From Acidobacteriota bacterium (lineage in GTDB: Bacteria; Acidobacteriota; Thermoanaerobaculia; Multivoradales; J023), in the NCBI GenBank assembly GCA_029263315.1, contig JAJCXR010000010.1:1-33215 (forward strand): DNA of 33,215 nt, given 5' to 3'. Below the pieces are notes generated by a model. That model saw only the letters and a program-made list of their open reading frames with translations. It had not been told where the DNA came from and made no database searches. The position numbers and the translations under genes were made by a program. Positions 32,668-33,215 of this stretch are shown here, piece after piece (position 1 is the stretch's first letter; each line of letters opens with the position of its first letter).

Positions 32668-33093
32668 TCAATTGGGTGGAGGGGTCGAACCCTCCGCACT
32701 CCCATCCCATTGCGAAACATCGCCGCTTTCGAAGCCATCGTAGAGCAACGGCGTTTCCAGCACCGTGAACACGGGGATCTGTTCCGGTCCGTGGCTGATG
32801 GCCACGACCCCCTTGGAAAATTTGGGTAGAGCCAGGCCCGTCATCCCGGTCAAGGGGATGCGCCGCGTGATCCGTGCCAGGAAGTCATTCCAGTACTGCA
32901 CCTCGTACTCCCCGTTGGCGAAACCCAGGGTCGTCAACCGAGGCTGCCATTGAGCGTCGATAAAGAAGATATCGAGCTCTTCGATGAGCTCCAGAGTGTC
33001 TCCGTTGTAGAGCCGGCCAAAGGAGTCGAGCAGCACGGCGCCGGTAGGGTGGGGGCGGATGGGTGGACGCTGTGAGGTACAGACCGGGTACAT
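32668..33093 (-). pseudogene. C-terminal part of a gene truncated by an IS481-family element
   Basis: The 141-codon frame starts with an ATG that lies inside the neighbouring element's terminal repeat (MYPVCTSQ comes from element DNA). The host part runs from about RPPIRPHPTGAVLLDSFGRL through IFFIDAQWQPRLTTLGFANG to the end. It finishes with LYDGFESGDVSQWDGS, a C-terminal GFESGD-W motif seen in many exported acidobacterial and myxobacterial proteins. No signal peptide is left. I do not recognise the family of the main part. If transcribed, the element supplies the start codon but no obvious ribosome site. Confidence 0.6.
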
Positions 33094-33215
33094 GGGTTAC
33101 AGATCAGACCGGGTACATGGGTTACAGTCTCGTGAGTCAAACTTGGGGCAGAGGAGGACACCCGATGCCCTGGAGCGAGACCACAGTGATGAAAGAACGA
33201 GTCCGCTTTATCGCG
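33071..33215 (+). mobile_element. 5' end of an IS481-family insertion sequence
   Basis: The element appears to begin near TGTGAGG at 33071. It carries two exact 22-bp direct repeats (33081-33102 and 33106-33127, containing GACCGGGTACATGGGTTACA). About 37 bp after these comes the transposase start. The rest lies beyond the window. It interrupts the minus-strand gene at 32668-33070. Confidence 0.7.
33165..33215 (+). CDS. IS481-family transposase, N-terminal 17 codons
   Basis: The ATG at 33165 has GAGGAGG 8 bp upstream. The visible residues MPWSETTVMKERVRFIA match the common start of IS481-type transposases (MPWxET.M.ERVRFIA), which continue with a helix-turn-helix and a DDE integrase core. The gene is cut by the window edge, so integrity cannot be judged. 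Its ribosome site and start look intact, unlike the other mobile-element genes here. Confidence 0.75.
   Translation, partial: MPWSETTVMKERVRFIA

Overview
The window looks like a chromosomal segment of a GC-rich, Gram-negative, diderm bacterium, most plausibly an Acidobacteriota-like soil or marine lineage. This rests on gene content only: a sigma54-controlled MacB-type efflux operon, CRTAC1 (FG-GAP plus ASPIC/UnbV) proteins, sulfatase-TPR fusions, SdrD-B repeat proteins with a C-terminal sorting tail, many lipoproteins, and a C-terminal GFESGD motif. No rRNA, tRNA or phylogenetic marker is visible, so the assignment is inference.

Region 1 (about 0.4-8.1 kb, minus strand) is a compact six-gene operon. 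In transcription order it holds a membrane fusion protein, an ABC ATPase, two FtsX/MacB-type permeases, an NtrC-family response regulator with the GAFTGA sigma54-contact motif, and an NtrY-like histidine kinase. A sigma54 -24/-12 promoter lies just upstream of the first gene, and palindromic TGTCC/GGACA sites lie 70-190 bp further upstream. The operon probably encodes its own sigma54 activator and is autoregulated. A LamG-domain secreted protein (8.3-11.0 kb, minus) follows.

Region 2 (about 11.1-20.3 kb) is a mosaic of remnants and oddities. It holds a truncated tyrosine recombinase, a beta-helix/membrane chimera, the C-terminal scrap of a reverse transcriptase starting at its YxDD motif, and a Mrr-nuclease/NACHT gene broken by two frameshifts and a stop. 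It also holds unassigned minus-strand reading frames, an intact thaumatin-like secreted protein, a DUF6880 protein, and a UPF0175 antitoxin-like gene. The UPF0175 gene overlaps a small ORF that fuses the start of a DUF3368 protein in frame to the end of a second tyrosine recombinase. It reads as a decayed defence and mobile-element island.

Region 3 (20.8-30.7 kb) is well ordered. Four minus-strand genes encode a sulfatase-like/TPR lipoprotein, a three-repeat SdrD-B surface protein, a CRTAC1 lipoprotein and a TPR lipoprotein. Divergent from them are two overlapping plus-strand genes for small exported proteins.

Region 4 (30.7-33.2 kb) returns to debris around one intact lipoprotein gene. It contains IS3 and IS91 transposase remnants and a second fragment of the NACHT gene. 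A minus-strand gene here is truncated by an IS481-family element whose 5' end runs off the window.
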